From NCBI GenBank assembly GCA_937996605.1, contig CALKVB010000626.1, forward strand, positions 1 through 5,879: a stretch of 5,879 nt of DNA, written 5' to 3'. The stretch's first letter is position 1. Every line of letters starts with the position of its first letter. The notes beneath the pieces were generated by a model that was not told the DNA's origin, did no database searches, and saw nothing but the letters and a program-made list of their open reading frames with translations. A program made the position numbers and the translations under genes. Shown piece by piece: positions 1 to 5,879 of the stretch. Source of the DNA: an uncultured Oxalobacteraceae bacterium. Its GTDB lineage: Bacteria > Pseudomonadota > Gammaproteobacteria > Burkholderiales > Burkholderiaceae_D.

Positions 1-2280
1 GTACATGTACCAAACGCTCTGTTTCAAGATCCAGTAACTGAAGTATGCGGAGGTGTTTCAGAGGGATGTGACCCAAATGCACTACTTGAAGCGGGTACCA
101 TGGAGCGCGAGCGTGACTATTTTAGAACCGTAGCAAAGTTACACACCCTCCCATGGAATGAAGTTACCGGTTTCGTTTTGTACATGGGCGGCACGCTATT
201 TACAGTCTCACCGCCATCCCTAGGTGCATCAAACATTCTTTTTCTTCCTGGAGTTACGGGAAGCAGGCTATATCAAAATATAGGTGGAAAGGAGAATAAG
301 GTGTGGGAAGCAAGTCTCTCATTTACACAGTCTGATATTAAGGCTCTGTATATGGATGGGAATGGAGCCAGTGTGAACGACCTTTATACAAAGTCTGGGG
401 AAGCAGTCTCTCATATAGACATCCCCTTTGTGGGAGTCGACGTATACAAGACATTCTTTGAGAAGCTCCAGAGCTATAAAGATAACGGGAGCATAACTGA
501 CTACCGTATCTTTCCCTACGATTGGCGGGTGAGTCCTGATGTGACTGCGGAGAGTCCCGTGCAGTATTTGGATGGACCACATCTTCTTGAAGACGAGCTT
601 GCTTCGCTTGCCTCATCATCTCGTACAGGAAAGGTGACCATCATAGGACATTCAAATGGAGGACTTGTAGCAAAGGCACTTCTAAATAAGCTTGAACAAG
701 AAGGAAAGCAGGGGCTTGTTGATACGCTCGTACTTCTTGATGTGCCGCAGTTAGGAACCCCTGACACGCTATCAGCGACACTGCACGGGGATTTTGGAGA
801 CCTCACGGGAAAGGGAGGTATATATCTTTCGAAGAAGAATGCACGCTCGCTAACTGAGAACATGCCTGACGCGTATGCGCTGCTCCCATCCCCGCACTAC
901 TTTGACGTTGTTTCAGATCCGGTAGTTGATGTTAGTAACGCTCCGCATCTTCGTGCACTTGCAGGGGTGGCAAGTTCTAGCATTAGTACCGCATCTGAGC
1001 TTGAAAGATATGTAACAGGCGGCAACGGTAGAGCAAAGCCTGCTGTAGATGACGTTGAACAACCAAACACACTTTCACAACCGCTCCTTACCGCAGCAAA
1101 AGATCTACATCGTGCACTCGACTCCTGGACACCGCCCATTGGAGTTCGGGTGCTACAAATTGCAGGGTGGGGAATTGATACTCCCAAAGGTATTACGTAC
1201 ACAGAAGAGGTTAAGGCCAAATGCGTAATTACATTTGTCTGTGGAGCGAAAACCGTCCTTACTCACAAAGTGAACATGACAACGGATGGTGATGGTACGG
1301 TGGTACTTCCAAGCGAAGTTGCCATGGCAAGTACCAGCACCTACTACCTCGACCTTGCTTCCGACGCTGATGCCTCCGGGAATCCAAGGAATCATGCGAA
1401 TGTCACAGAGTCTAAACTCTTTCAGGACTTGCTCACGCAGCTTGTTATTGATCGGAACAGTACTGTACTTCCTGCACATGTGAGCACCAGCACACCAACT
1501 AGAGGGAATACAGCTACACGATTACGACTGCGCGTTTTATCTCCCGTAACACTTGATGCGTATGACAGCCAAGGAAGACACACCGGTCTAGTACGCACCC
1601 AAAATGGAGAGGTGTCATATGTCGAAGAGCAGATACCCAATAGTTACTATCGAGAATATGGAGAAGGAAAGTATCTAGGACTTTCTGCGAATGACGTAGT
1701 ACAGATAAAGATGAATGGTACTGACACCGGCACCTTTACGTACGAAGTGACGGAGGTAGGCACTACAACCGAAATGATTGTTGCATATAAGGACATACCG
1801 GTAACCGCATCAACTACGGCGACCATGGATATTGCAAGAAGTGAAATTACTAACGCACCTCTATCGCTTGATTACAATGGAGACGGTGTTGTGGATGTGG
1901 TACTCGCTTCTTCAACGGCACAAGAAGATTGGAATACGTACGTGTCTCTCATACTCTTGCACGTGCAATCAATGAACCTCAGTACAAGTTCTAAGTTCCA
2001 ACTAACTGCAAAGTTTGAAAACATACGACACCTCCTTCAGAAGGATGGTCAGTGGAATGGAACTGATGACGATCGTGATCGGTTGGATGTAAAAAAGAAC
2101 GAGCATGCTCTTGCGCAAGCAGTGCGCAAGCTTGGCAAAATACAAACGTGGGTAACTACACAAGTGGTAACCACTAATCAAGGTAAGATAACCGTGTTGT
2201 CCAAAAGGATTTCTCGTACGCAAGCAGAAGCAGTCCTGGGAATGATTATTCACCTCCGCACACGTATTCAACAACCATGA
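1..2280 (+). CDS. LCAT-like lipase/acyltransferase (alpha/beta-hydrolase), 5'-partial, probably exported
   Basis: The frame has no stop from base 1 to the TGA at 2278-2280, giving 759 residues with the N-terminus missing. The first ATG, at 100, has no Shine-Dalgarno and lies within open frame, so it is probably internal. Residue numbers count from base 1. Seen: the hydrophobic strand and loop LFLPGVTGSRLY (residues 80-91), which fits the oxyanion region; the nucleophile elbow GHSNGG (646-663, Ser218); DGDGTVVLPS (Asp431 likely acid); and NHANVTES (His465). This order and the GDGTV motif match the Ser-Asp-His triad of the LCAT/phospholipase A2 group XV family, which acts on lipid esters. After about residue 480 comes a beta-rich, Thr/Ser-rich region, then DYNGDGVVD (624-632), an EF-hand/dockerin-type calcium loop, then a helical tail. 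Two close cysteine pairs (16/23 and 408/414) fit an extracytoplasmic protein, but any signal peptide is off the window. The substrate is unknown. It resembles Patescibacteria (CPR) lipases (recollection, not searched). The fold is sure, the substrate is not. Confidence 0.88.
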   Translation, partial: VHVPNALFQDPVTEVCGGVSEGCDPNALLEAGTMERERDYFRTVAKLHTLPWNEVTGFVLYMGGTLFTVSPPSLGASNILFLPGVTGSRLYQNIGGKENKVWEASLSFTQSDIKALYMDGNGASVNDLYTKSGEAVSHIDIPFVGVDVYKTFFEKLQSYKDNGSITDYRIFPYDWRVSPDVTAESPVQYLDGPHLLEDELASLASSSRTGKVTIIGHSNGGLVAKALLNKLEQEGKQGLVDTLVLLDVPQLGTPDTLSATLHGDFGDLTGKGGIYLSKKNARSLTENMPDAYALLPSPHYFDVVSDPVVDVSNAPHLRALAGVASSSISTASELERYVTGGNGRAKPAVDDVEQPNTLSQPLLTAAKDLHRALDSWTPPIGVRVLQIAGWGIDTPKGITYTEEVKAKCVITFVCGAKTVLTHKVNMTTDGDGTVVLPSEVAMASTSTYYLDLASDADASGNPRNHANVTESKLFQDLLTQLVIDRNSTVLPAHVSTSTPTRGNTATRLRLRVLSPVTLDAYDSQGRHTGLVRTQNGEVSYVEEQIPNSYYREYGEGKYLGLSANDVVQIKMNGTDTGTFTYEVTEVGTTTEMIVAYKDIPVTASTTATMDIARSEITNAPLSLDYNGDGVVDVVLASSTAQEDWNTYVSLILLHVQSMNLSTSSKFQLTAKFENIRHLLQKDGQWNGTDDDRDRLDVKKNEHALAQAVRKLGKIQTWVTTQVVTTNQGKITVLSKRISRTQAEAVLGMIIHLRTRIQQP
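646..663 (+). other. Nucleophile elbow GHSNGG of the lipase
   Basis: Codons read Gly-His-Ser-Asn-Gly-Gly, the G-x-S-x-G elbow of serine alpha/beta-hydrolases. The Ser codon is 652-654. It is preceded by a hydrophobic strand (VTII) and followed by a helix (LVAKALLNKL), as the fold requires. The likely acid (Asp, 1291-1293) and base (His, 1393-1395) lie downstream at LCAT-like spacing, so the triad looks complete and the enzyme potentially active. Confidence 0.88.
1870..1896 (+). other. EF-hand/dockerin-type calcium-loop motif in the lipase tail
   Basis: The nine codons encode DYNGDGVVD, matching the D-x-[DN]-x-D-G-x-x-D pattern of excalibur-, dockerin- and EF-hand-type calcium loops. It follows the beta-rich region and precedes the helical C-terminal segment. 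A single loop of this kind is common in secreted bacterial proteins, where calcium stabilises the fold. Calcium binding is inferred from the motif only. Confidence 0.6.
2277..2280 (+). promoter_or_regulatory. ATGA stop/start overlap (translational coupling)
   Basis: The bases ATGA hold the start codon of the small membrane protein (2277-2279) and the TGA stop of the lipase (2278-2280). No Shine-Dalgarno-like sequence is visible in the 20 bases before the start, so reinitiation by the terminating ribosome is the likely way the second gene is translated. The arrangement also confirms that TGA acts as a stop here, which argues against the recoded (TGA = Gly) CPR lineages. Confidence 0.75.
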
Positions 2281-2726
2281 ACCATCGAATACTCGCAGGA
2301 ATGTTATCGCTCGGCGTTCTATTGCTCACCGCTAGTGCGACACTCTTTCTTGGCACTAAGAGTAAGGTAGCGTGCACCTACTTTGATTGTGCAAGTAGTT
2401 ACTACTATGTTGACGTGGTCTCGCCACTTACACAGCAGATCTGGCCGCTTGCTGTTTTGTTTGCGGCCCTACTCTTTGTAAGAAGAGACGTGTTCTATAA
2501 ATGGCTAACACTATTTCTCCCTCTCAGTGTCATTGCACTCGTGCTGGTTATTAATTCTAAAACTGCACTGGGTGGTTGGTTCCCCCATATCTACCCTAAT
2601 CGCCAGGAGATGACACATATTTCAGTGCTCTTCCTTGTTGGGATTAGTGTTGTTTTTGTTGGGTATCAATACTTCCTTCTATTTTTCAAAGGTCGACAAT
2701 CCAGTACACACCCTAACGCTTTGTAG
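2277..2726 (+). CDS. Small four-helix membrane protein of unknown function
   Basis: I do not recognise the family. The 149-residue product has four hydrophobic stretches at about residues 6-26, 53-68, 76-93 and 115-136, enough for four membrane helices. Positive residues (Arg4, RR 69-70, Lys75, KGR 138-140) put both ends and the 69-75 loop in the cytoplasm, by the positive-inside rule. The loop between helices 1 and 2 would then face outside; it contains Cys33 and Cys38 (ACTYFDCAS) and a tyrosine cluster (SYYYVD). These cysteines could form a disulfide or bind a ligand, but they do not form a CxxC redox motif. The gene overlaps the lipase stop by four bases and is almost certainly co-transcribed with it, so a role in export, anchoring or protection from the lipase is possible but not shown. 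It ends in TAG at 2724-2726. That it is a real gene is well supported by the coupled start and the coherent topology. Confidence 0.8.
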   Translation: MNHRILAGMLSLGVLLLTASATLFLGTKSKVACTYFDCASSYYYVDVVSPLTQQIWPLAVLFAALLFVRRDVFYKWLTLFLPLSVIALVLVINSKTALGGWFPHIYPNRQEMTHISVLFLVGISVVFVGYQYFLLFFKGRQSSTHPNAL

Positions 2727-2792
2727 GAGTAGTTTTTAGAGATGTCTTTCTTCTTGTTCGTATATACTGGTTAATATGAAAAAGGGAGTCGA
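2727..2792. other. Convergent intergenic gap; suspected contig junction or truncation point
   Basis: These 66 bases separate the stop of the + strand membrane protein from the stop of the - strand kinase. I find no GC-rich hairpin with a T-run on either strand, although convergent genes usually share a terminator. The kinase ends at TAA (2793-2795), about 33 residues into a receiver-like domain. None of the three minus-strand frames below this point continues a receiver sequence, so a simple frameshift does not explain the end. The gene left of the gap looks CPR-like and the gene right of it proteobacterial. A misassembly junction in or just right of this gap is a reasonable reading; a genuine deletion or rearrangement is the alternative. 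No adapter sequence is visible here. Confidence 0.5.
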
Positions 2793-5700
2793 TTACACAG
2801 GCATAACGGTAGTGTTCGCCTGCGCCGAGCCTAAATAAGTTTGCAAGATGGTTGCGCAATTGATTCTATCTGTCACGACCAAGACTTGCTGCCCCTCGAT
2901 GTTAGGTAATACGGGCAAAGAGCGATCACTTGGTTCCGGCGCTAGATGTAAAGGGAATTCAATGATGAATTCAGAGCCAATACCTTCAGTGCTGATTGCA
3001 CTTAATTTTCCGTGCATTAAAGTGACCAGACGCTGGGTGATTGATAGTCCTAGTCCAGTGCCGCCAAACCGTCTTGCCGTGCTGGCGTCTGCTTGAGTGA
3101 ATGGTTGAAATAGCTTTGATAGCACCGCGTCCGACATGCCTATGCCATGGTCGATCACACGAAATTGCAAGAAGGTTTGATGATCAGGATGCTGCGCGGT
3201 ATGCACATGAAGCAAGGTTTCACCGCCATTTTGCGGTGTGAACTTGAGCGCATTGCCAACCAAGTTAAACAGTATTTGTCGCAGACGCGTTGGGTCGGAA
3301 TAAACCCAGTTCGGTAGTTGCGGATCAACGAAGAGAGATATCTTGATGTTTTTCCGACGAGCCACATTGAGCATTAGCCGAGTAACATCTTCCACTACAT
3401 CCCGTATCGAAGTCGGAATCGTCTCGATGATAAGCTTACCGGCCTCGATTTTGGAAAAGTCTAAAATGTCATTGAGGATCCCGAGCAGCGCGACCGAAGA
3501 ACTTTGTATGGTCTCTAGCATTTGCCGTTGTTCTGGCGTAAGGGTAGTTTGTTGCAGGATATCGACCATACCCACGACGCCGTTCATCGGTGTGCGAATT
3601 TCATGGCTCATATTGGCCAAGAATTCTGATTTAGCGTGGTTTGCAGCAAGGGCAGCTTCTTCTGCTAATTTCCGGTCAGTGATGTCGGTGTTTGTTCCCG
3701 TAATGCGAATCGCTCTTCCTTCAGCATCGCGAGTTGCTCTTCCCTGGCTTTGAATCCAGTGCCAGGAACCATCTTTGTGCTTAAGCCGCACCGTAGCGCG
3801 AACTTCTTTGGTCGGGTCTTTAAAATGTTCAACAAGTTGTCGCACAAATTCGGCGATATCATCGGGATGCGTAATTGCGTTCCAACACTCTCGATCGGTA
3901 GGAAGTTCTTGTTCGGTGTAACCCAACATTTCCCACATGCGTGGCGAGTGATACAGCGCACCAGTGGTAATATCCATATCCCAAATGCCCTCGTCGGCGC
4001 CTTCGATGGCAAGTTCGAATCGCTCTTCGCTTTTTGCCAGCGCTTCCGCATCGCGTTTGCGATCAACCGCAATACCCAATAGTTTAGCGGCTTGGTCTAC
4101 AAATTGCAGTTCAGTTTCAGTCGGCTTGTGAAGCGCTTTGTGATAAATAGAGATGACTCCCAAAACCCGACCATTGCTAGAAAAGAAGGGCTGTGCCCAG
4201 CAAGAGTAGATCCCTAACGCGAGTGCTAATTCGCGATGCCCTTCCCAATACGGATGGGTGTTGATGTCTTCAACAATCACGCGCTGTTCGTTAAATGCCG
4301 CGGTGCCGGCAGTGCGAACTCCGTCAGCGATTTCAAGTATGCTGAGGGCTTCACGAAAATTCTCAGGAAGGCTTGGTGCGGCCATCAATTTTAAGAACTG
4401 TTGGTTATCGTCGGCGAATAAAATGCTGCACGACATATCGGTGTCGACGGCCTCAAGTTCTTTTGCCATGGAATTCGTAAGAACGTCGAGTGACACATCG
4501 CTGGTGATGAGTTGTAATATTTTTCCACGGAACTGTTCGTATAGAGCGTGTTGCTTACGTTCCGTGATGTCGGTGCGAATGGCGATGAATTCTCGAGGCT
4601 TGCCTTCGTCATTCATAAAAGCAATGATGGTCGAGTCCACCCAATATAGTTTGCCGTTCTTGGAGCGATTGCAAATTTCGCCATGCCAGGCTTCACCACG
4701 CAACACCGTCTCGTACATGTCTTTGAAAAAGCTAGACGGATGGTGCCCTGAATTGATGATGTGATGGTTCTTTCCGATAAATTCTTCGCGGCTGTATCCA
4801 CTAATTTCGGCAAAGCGTTTATTGCCGTAGGTGATGCGTCCTTGAGCATCGCAGATGCTAACGATCGCATGTTCGTCCAGTACATATTTTTGTTGTCTCA
4901 GTGCGACCAATGCGCGCTCAGTTGATGCCACACTCTCTTGTAAGTCTTGCGTTTTTTGTGCGACCAGTTGTTCCAGTCGATCTCGATATTGCGTTAGCTC
5001 GATTTCTCGCTTTTTTTCTTCAGTGATGTCTTTGATAGATCCTTGCAATGTGATGGGTTTACCTGCTGCGTCATAGCTGAAATGCCCTTTGGCCGAGACC
5101 CAACAACGCTTGCCATCGATAGGGCGGATCACTTCATAATCGAAATTGAAATTTCCATCACTATTGACCACAGAATTGTAGTGATCGAGTACGCGTTGTC
5201 GATATTCAGGTGCAACGATTTGTGACCACGTCTCTATGGTTTTGGCCTCATCTTCGCGAATCCCAAAAATCTCGTCCATCATCGCGGAACCACGCCACGT
5301 TCCTGTTTTGATATCGGTGACATAAGAACCAATGCGGGCTGTTCTTTGGGCGTCGTTGAGGAGATCTTCATTCTCTTTGAGACGTATTTCCGCTTCCTTA
5401 CGCTCGGTAATGTCTTGGATCACACCCTCTAAGCTGAGTGCTTTTCCATCTTCGCTAAAACTAAAAAAACCTAGGCCTGTGACCCAGCGTACTGCGCCAT
5501 CAGATTTGCGACGAATTTGGTAATCGAGATTAAACTTGCCGTGCTCAGCGATGGCTTGTGTAAAATGATTTTGGACCATATTTCGATGCTTAGGCACCAC
5601 CAGATCTACCCACACCTCCATGTTTTTGGTGATATGGCTGTCTATCCCAAAAATTTGATCAAGCGTGCGGGAGCATGACCATGTATCTCTCGCAATATCA

Positions 5701-5858
5701 TAGACGTAGTTGCCGATATGAGCTGTGTTTTGCGCTTCTACGAGGCGTTTTTGACTCTGTTGTAATTCAAACTCGGCCGCTTTTCTATCAGTAATATTGG
5801 TACGTATCGAGACATAGCGCTCAATTCGACCTTGTTTGTCTTGGAATGGAGTAATGAT
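2793..5858 (-). CDS. Multi-PAS/GAF sensor histidine kinase, partial at N-terminus and truncated in C-terminal receiver
   Basis: Inner-surface signalling kinase that would autophosphorylate a histidine in response to inputs read by its sensory domains. Residues are numbered from the apparent GTG at 5873, whose first five codons are adapter. Order: end of a PAS domain (6-33), PAS (52-158), PAS (180-286), coiled coil (287-325), PAS (326-440), GAF (445-603), PAS (612-737), HisKA (747-812), HATPase_c (859-975), receiver start (994-1026). Each PAS ends in a PAC-type signature such as DITERK. The phospho-acceptor is His757 in NMSHEIRTP. The ATPase has the N box (Asn870, Asn874), DHGIGM, and GGTGLGLS, so the kinase core looks intact. 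No membrane helix is visible, but the N-terminus is missing. The receiver starts with VLVVTDR, lacking one of the usual paired acidic residues, and stops before the phospho-acceptor Asp. Such hybrid kinases are typical of Proteobacteria. The signals sensed cannot be told. Confidence 0.92.
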   Translation of the reverse strand: MITPFQDKQGRIERYVSIRTNITDRKAAEFELQQSQKRLVEAQNTAHIGNYVYDIARDTWSCSRTLDQIFGIDSHITKNMEVWVDLVVPKHRNMVQNHFTQAIAEHGKFNLDYQIRRKSDGAVRWVTGLGFFSFSEDGKALSLEGVIQDITERKEAEIRLKENEDLLNDAQRTARIGSYVTDIKTGTWRGSAMMDEIFGIREDEAKTIETWSQIVAPEYRQRVLDHYNSVVNSDGNFNFDYEVIRPIDGKRCWVSAKGHFSYDAAGKPITLQGSIKDITEEKKREIELTQYRDRLEQLVAQKTQDLQESVASTERALVALRQQKYVLDEHAIVSICDAQGRITYGNKRFAEISGYSREEFIGKNHHIINSGHHPSSFFKDMYETVLRGEAWHGEICNRSKNGKLYWVDSTIIAFMNDEGKPREFIAIRTDITERKQHALYEQFRGKILQLITSDVSLDVLTNSMAKELEAVDTDMSCSILFADDNQQFLKLMAAPSLPENFREALSILEIADGVRTAGTAAFNEQRVIVEDINTHPYWEGHRELALALGIYSCWAQPFFSSNGRVLGVISIYHKALHKPTETELQFVDQAAKLLGIAVDRKRDAEALAKSEERFELAIEGADEGIWDMDITTGALYHSPRMWEMLGYTEQELPTDRECWNAITHPDDIAEFVRQLVEHFKDPTKEVRATVRLKHKDGSWHWIQSQGRATRDAEGRAIRITGTNTDITDRKLAEEAALAANHAKSEFLANMSHEIRTPMNGVVGMVDILQQTTLTPEQRQMLETIQSSSVALLGILNDILDFSKIEAGKLIIETIPTSIRDVVEDVTRLMLNVARRKNIKISLFVDPQLPNWVYSDPTRLRQILFNLVGNALKFTPQNGGETLLHVHTAQHPDHQTFLQFRVIDHGIGMSDAVLSKLFQPFTQADASTARRFGGTGLGLSITQRLVTLMHGKLSAISTEGIGSEFIIEFPLHLAPEPSDRSLPVLPNIEGQQVLVVTDRINCATILQTYLGSAQANTTVMPV
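2796..2894 (-). other. Truncated receiver (REC) domain fragment of the kinase
   Basis: Residues 994-1026 read GQQVLVVTDR, a helix-like segment, then ANTTVMPV and stop. This matches beta1-alpha1-beta2 of a receiver domain joined to HATPase_c by a Pro-rich linker, as in hybrid kinases. A complete domain needs about 120 residues, so roughly 85-90, including the beta3 Asp and the conserved Lys, are missing. VLVVTD in place of VLVVDD suggests it may have been a degenerate receiver even when whole. Confidence 0.65.
2949..3299 (-). other. HATPase_c ATP-binding domain
   Basis: Residues 859-975 contain the N box QILFNLVGNALKFT, the G1 box DHGIGM, the F box LFQPFTQAD and the G2 box GGTGLGLSI, in the normal order and spacing. 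All the residues expected for ATP binding are visible, so this domain appears functional. Confidence 0.93.
3438..3635 (-). other. HisKA dimerisation/phospho-acceptor domain
   Basis: Residues 747-812 carry the H box NMSHEIRTPMNG with the acceptor His757 encoded at 3603-3605. The second helix ends in NDILDFSKIEAGKL, the usual close of this domain in hybrid kinases. Confidence 0.93.
4065..4541 (-). other. GAF domain of the kinase
   Basis: Residues 445-603 fit the GAF type often found between PAS domains in multi-sensor kinases: SILFADD, AAPSLPENF, GTAAF, VIVEDINTHPYW, CWAQPFFSSNGRVLGVISIY and a closing helix. Where relatives usually have a Cys just before GTAA (GSCGTAA, from memory), this copy has RTAGTAA. 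The ligand is unknown. Confidence 0.8.
5031..5798 (-). repeat. Tandem PAS duplication, two diverged 128-residue units
   Basis: Residues 26-153 (bases 5415-5798) and 154-281 (5031-5414) align end to end with no gap. Matching anchors are NITDRKAAE with DITERKEAE, HIGNYVYDI with RIGSYVTDI, LDQIFGI with MDEIFGI, GKFNLDYQI with GNFNFDYEV, and RWVTGLGFFSFS with CWVSAKGHFSYD. The period is exactly 128 residues (384 bases), linker included. The units are clearly diverged at DNA level, so this is an old in-frame duplication rather than an assembly repeat. Confidence 0.85.
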
Positions 5859-5879
5859 AGATCGGAAGAGCACACGTCT
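5859..5879 (+). other. Illumina TruSeq adapter sequence (contamination)
   Basis: The last 21 bases begin AGATCGGAAGAG and end CACACGTCT, matching without mismatch the start of the TruSeq read-1 3' adapter as I know it. A chance match of 21 bases is negligible, and its position at the exact end of the window is where untrimmed adapter appears. It is not genomic. In the minus-strand frame it supplies GTG CTC TTC CGA TCT, read as MLFRS, creating a false start for the kinase. Confidence 0.97.

Noticed and set aside
1..10. Perfect 10-base palindrome GTACATGTAC at the window start
   Set aside because: It is short, lies within the open lipase frame (Val-His-Val), and has no partner elsewhere that I can see. 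It is probably coincidence at a contig edge.
516..863. Minus-strand open frames inside the lipase, e.g. 516-863, 897-1220 and 1153-1479
   Set aside because: They are antisense to a gene with clear catalytic motifs, show no domain signature, and are rich in Ser/Pro/Cys as expected for shadow frames.
2727..2792. Possible bidirectional terminator or promoter between the convergent genes (T-run near 2732, TATATACTGG near 2761)
   Set aside because: No stem with a T-run could be drawn on either strand, and the AT-rich words lack a matching -35 partner or any downstream gene to drive.
2727..2820. Frameshift as the cause of the kinase's short receiver domain
   Set aside because: I translated the minus strand past the stop in all three frames; none gives receiver-like sequence, so a single indel does not restore it.
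4258..4764. Plus-strand open frames inside the kinase, e.g. 3343-3753, 3750-4082 and 4258-4764
   Set aside because: They lie opposite well-defined PAS, GAF and HisKA coding sequence and have no recognisable fold or start signals.
1..5879. CRISPR array, tRNA/rRNA genes, insertion sequence or defence system
   Set aside because: No spaced direct repeats, no tRNA-like or rRNA stretch, no transposase motif or terminal inverted repeats were seen. Nearly all bases are accounted for by three coding regions.

Overview
The window looks like a whole short metagenomic contig. It holds three coding regions, and both outer ones are cut by the contig ends. Its left and right halves do not obviously belong to the same organism.

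Left part (1-2726, + strand): a large lipase/acyltransferase of the LCAT-like alpha/beta-hydrolase type, whose reading frame is open back to base 1. Its stop overlaps by four bases (ATGA) the start of a small four-helix membrane protein of unknown function, so the two form a translationally coupled pair. The lipase layout (PGVTGS, GHSNGG, DGDGTV, NHANVTES, then a beta-rich tail with a DxNxDGxxD calcium-binding-type motif) resembles, from memory, exported lipases common in Patescibacteria/CPR genomes such as Parcubacteria. That assignment is inference.

Middle (2727-2792): 66 bases between convergent genes with no recognisable terminator, RNA gene or promoter. The histidine kinase coming from the right stops here, about 33 residues into a C-terminal receiver-like domain. 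This point is therefore either a real truncation or a misassembly junction.

Right part (2793-5858, - strand): a multi-PAS/GAF sensor histidine kinase of the kind typical of free-living Proteobacteria. Its order is PAS (partial), PAS, PAS, coiled coil, PAS, GAF, PAS, HisKA, HATPase_c and receiver fragment. Bases 5859-5879 are an exact match to the start of the Illumina TruSeq adapter (AGATCGGAAGAG...). The apparent GTG start and first five residues (MLFRS) of this kinase are translated adapter, not biology.

Functionally, the left pair suggests secreted or surface lipid-ester chemistry with a membrane partner, and the right gene suggests multi-input signal perception. Nothing connects them. 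The convergent layout, the truncation at the boundary, the adapter at the end and the different taxonomic flavour all favour a chimeric or poorly trimmed contig. I see no convincing new biological system; the main value here is in recognising the artefacts and in the lipase/membrane-protein pair.
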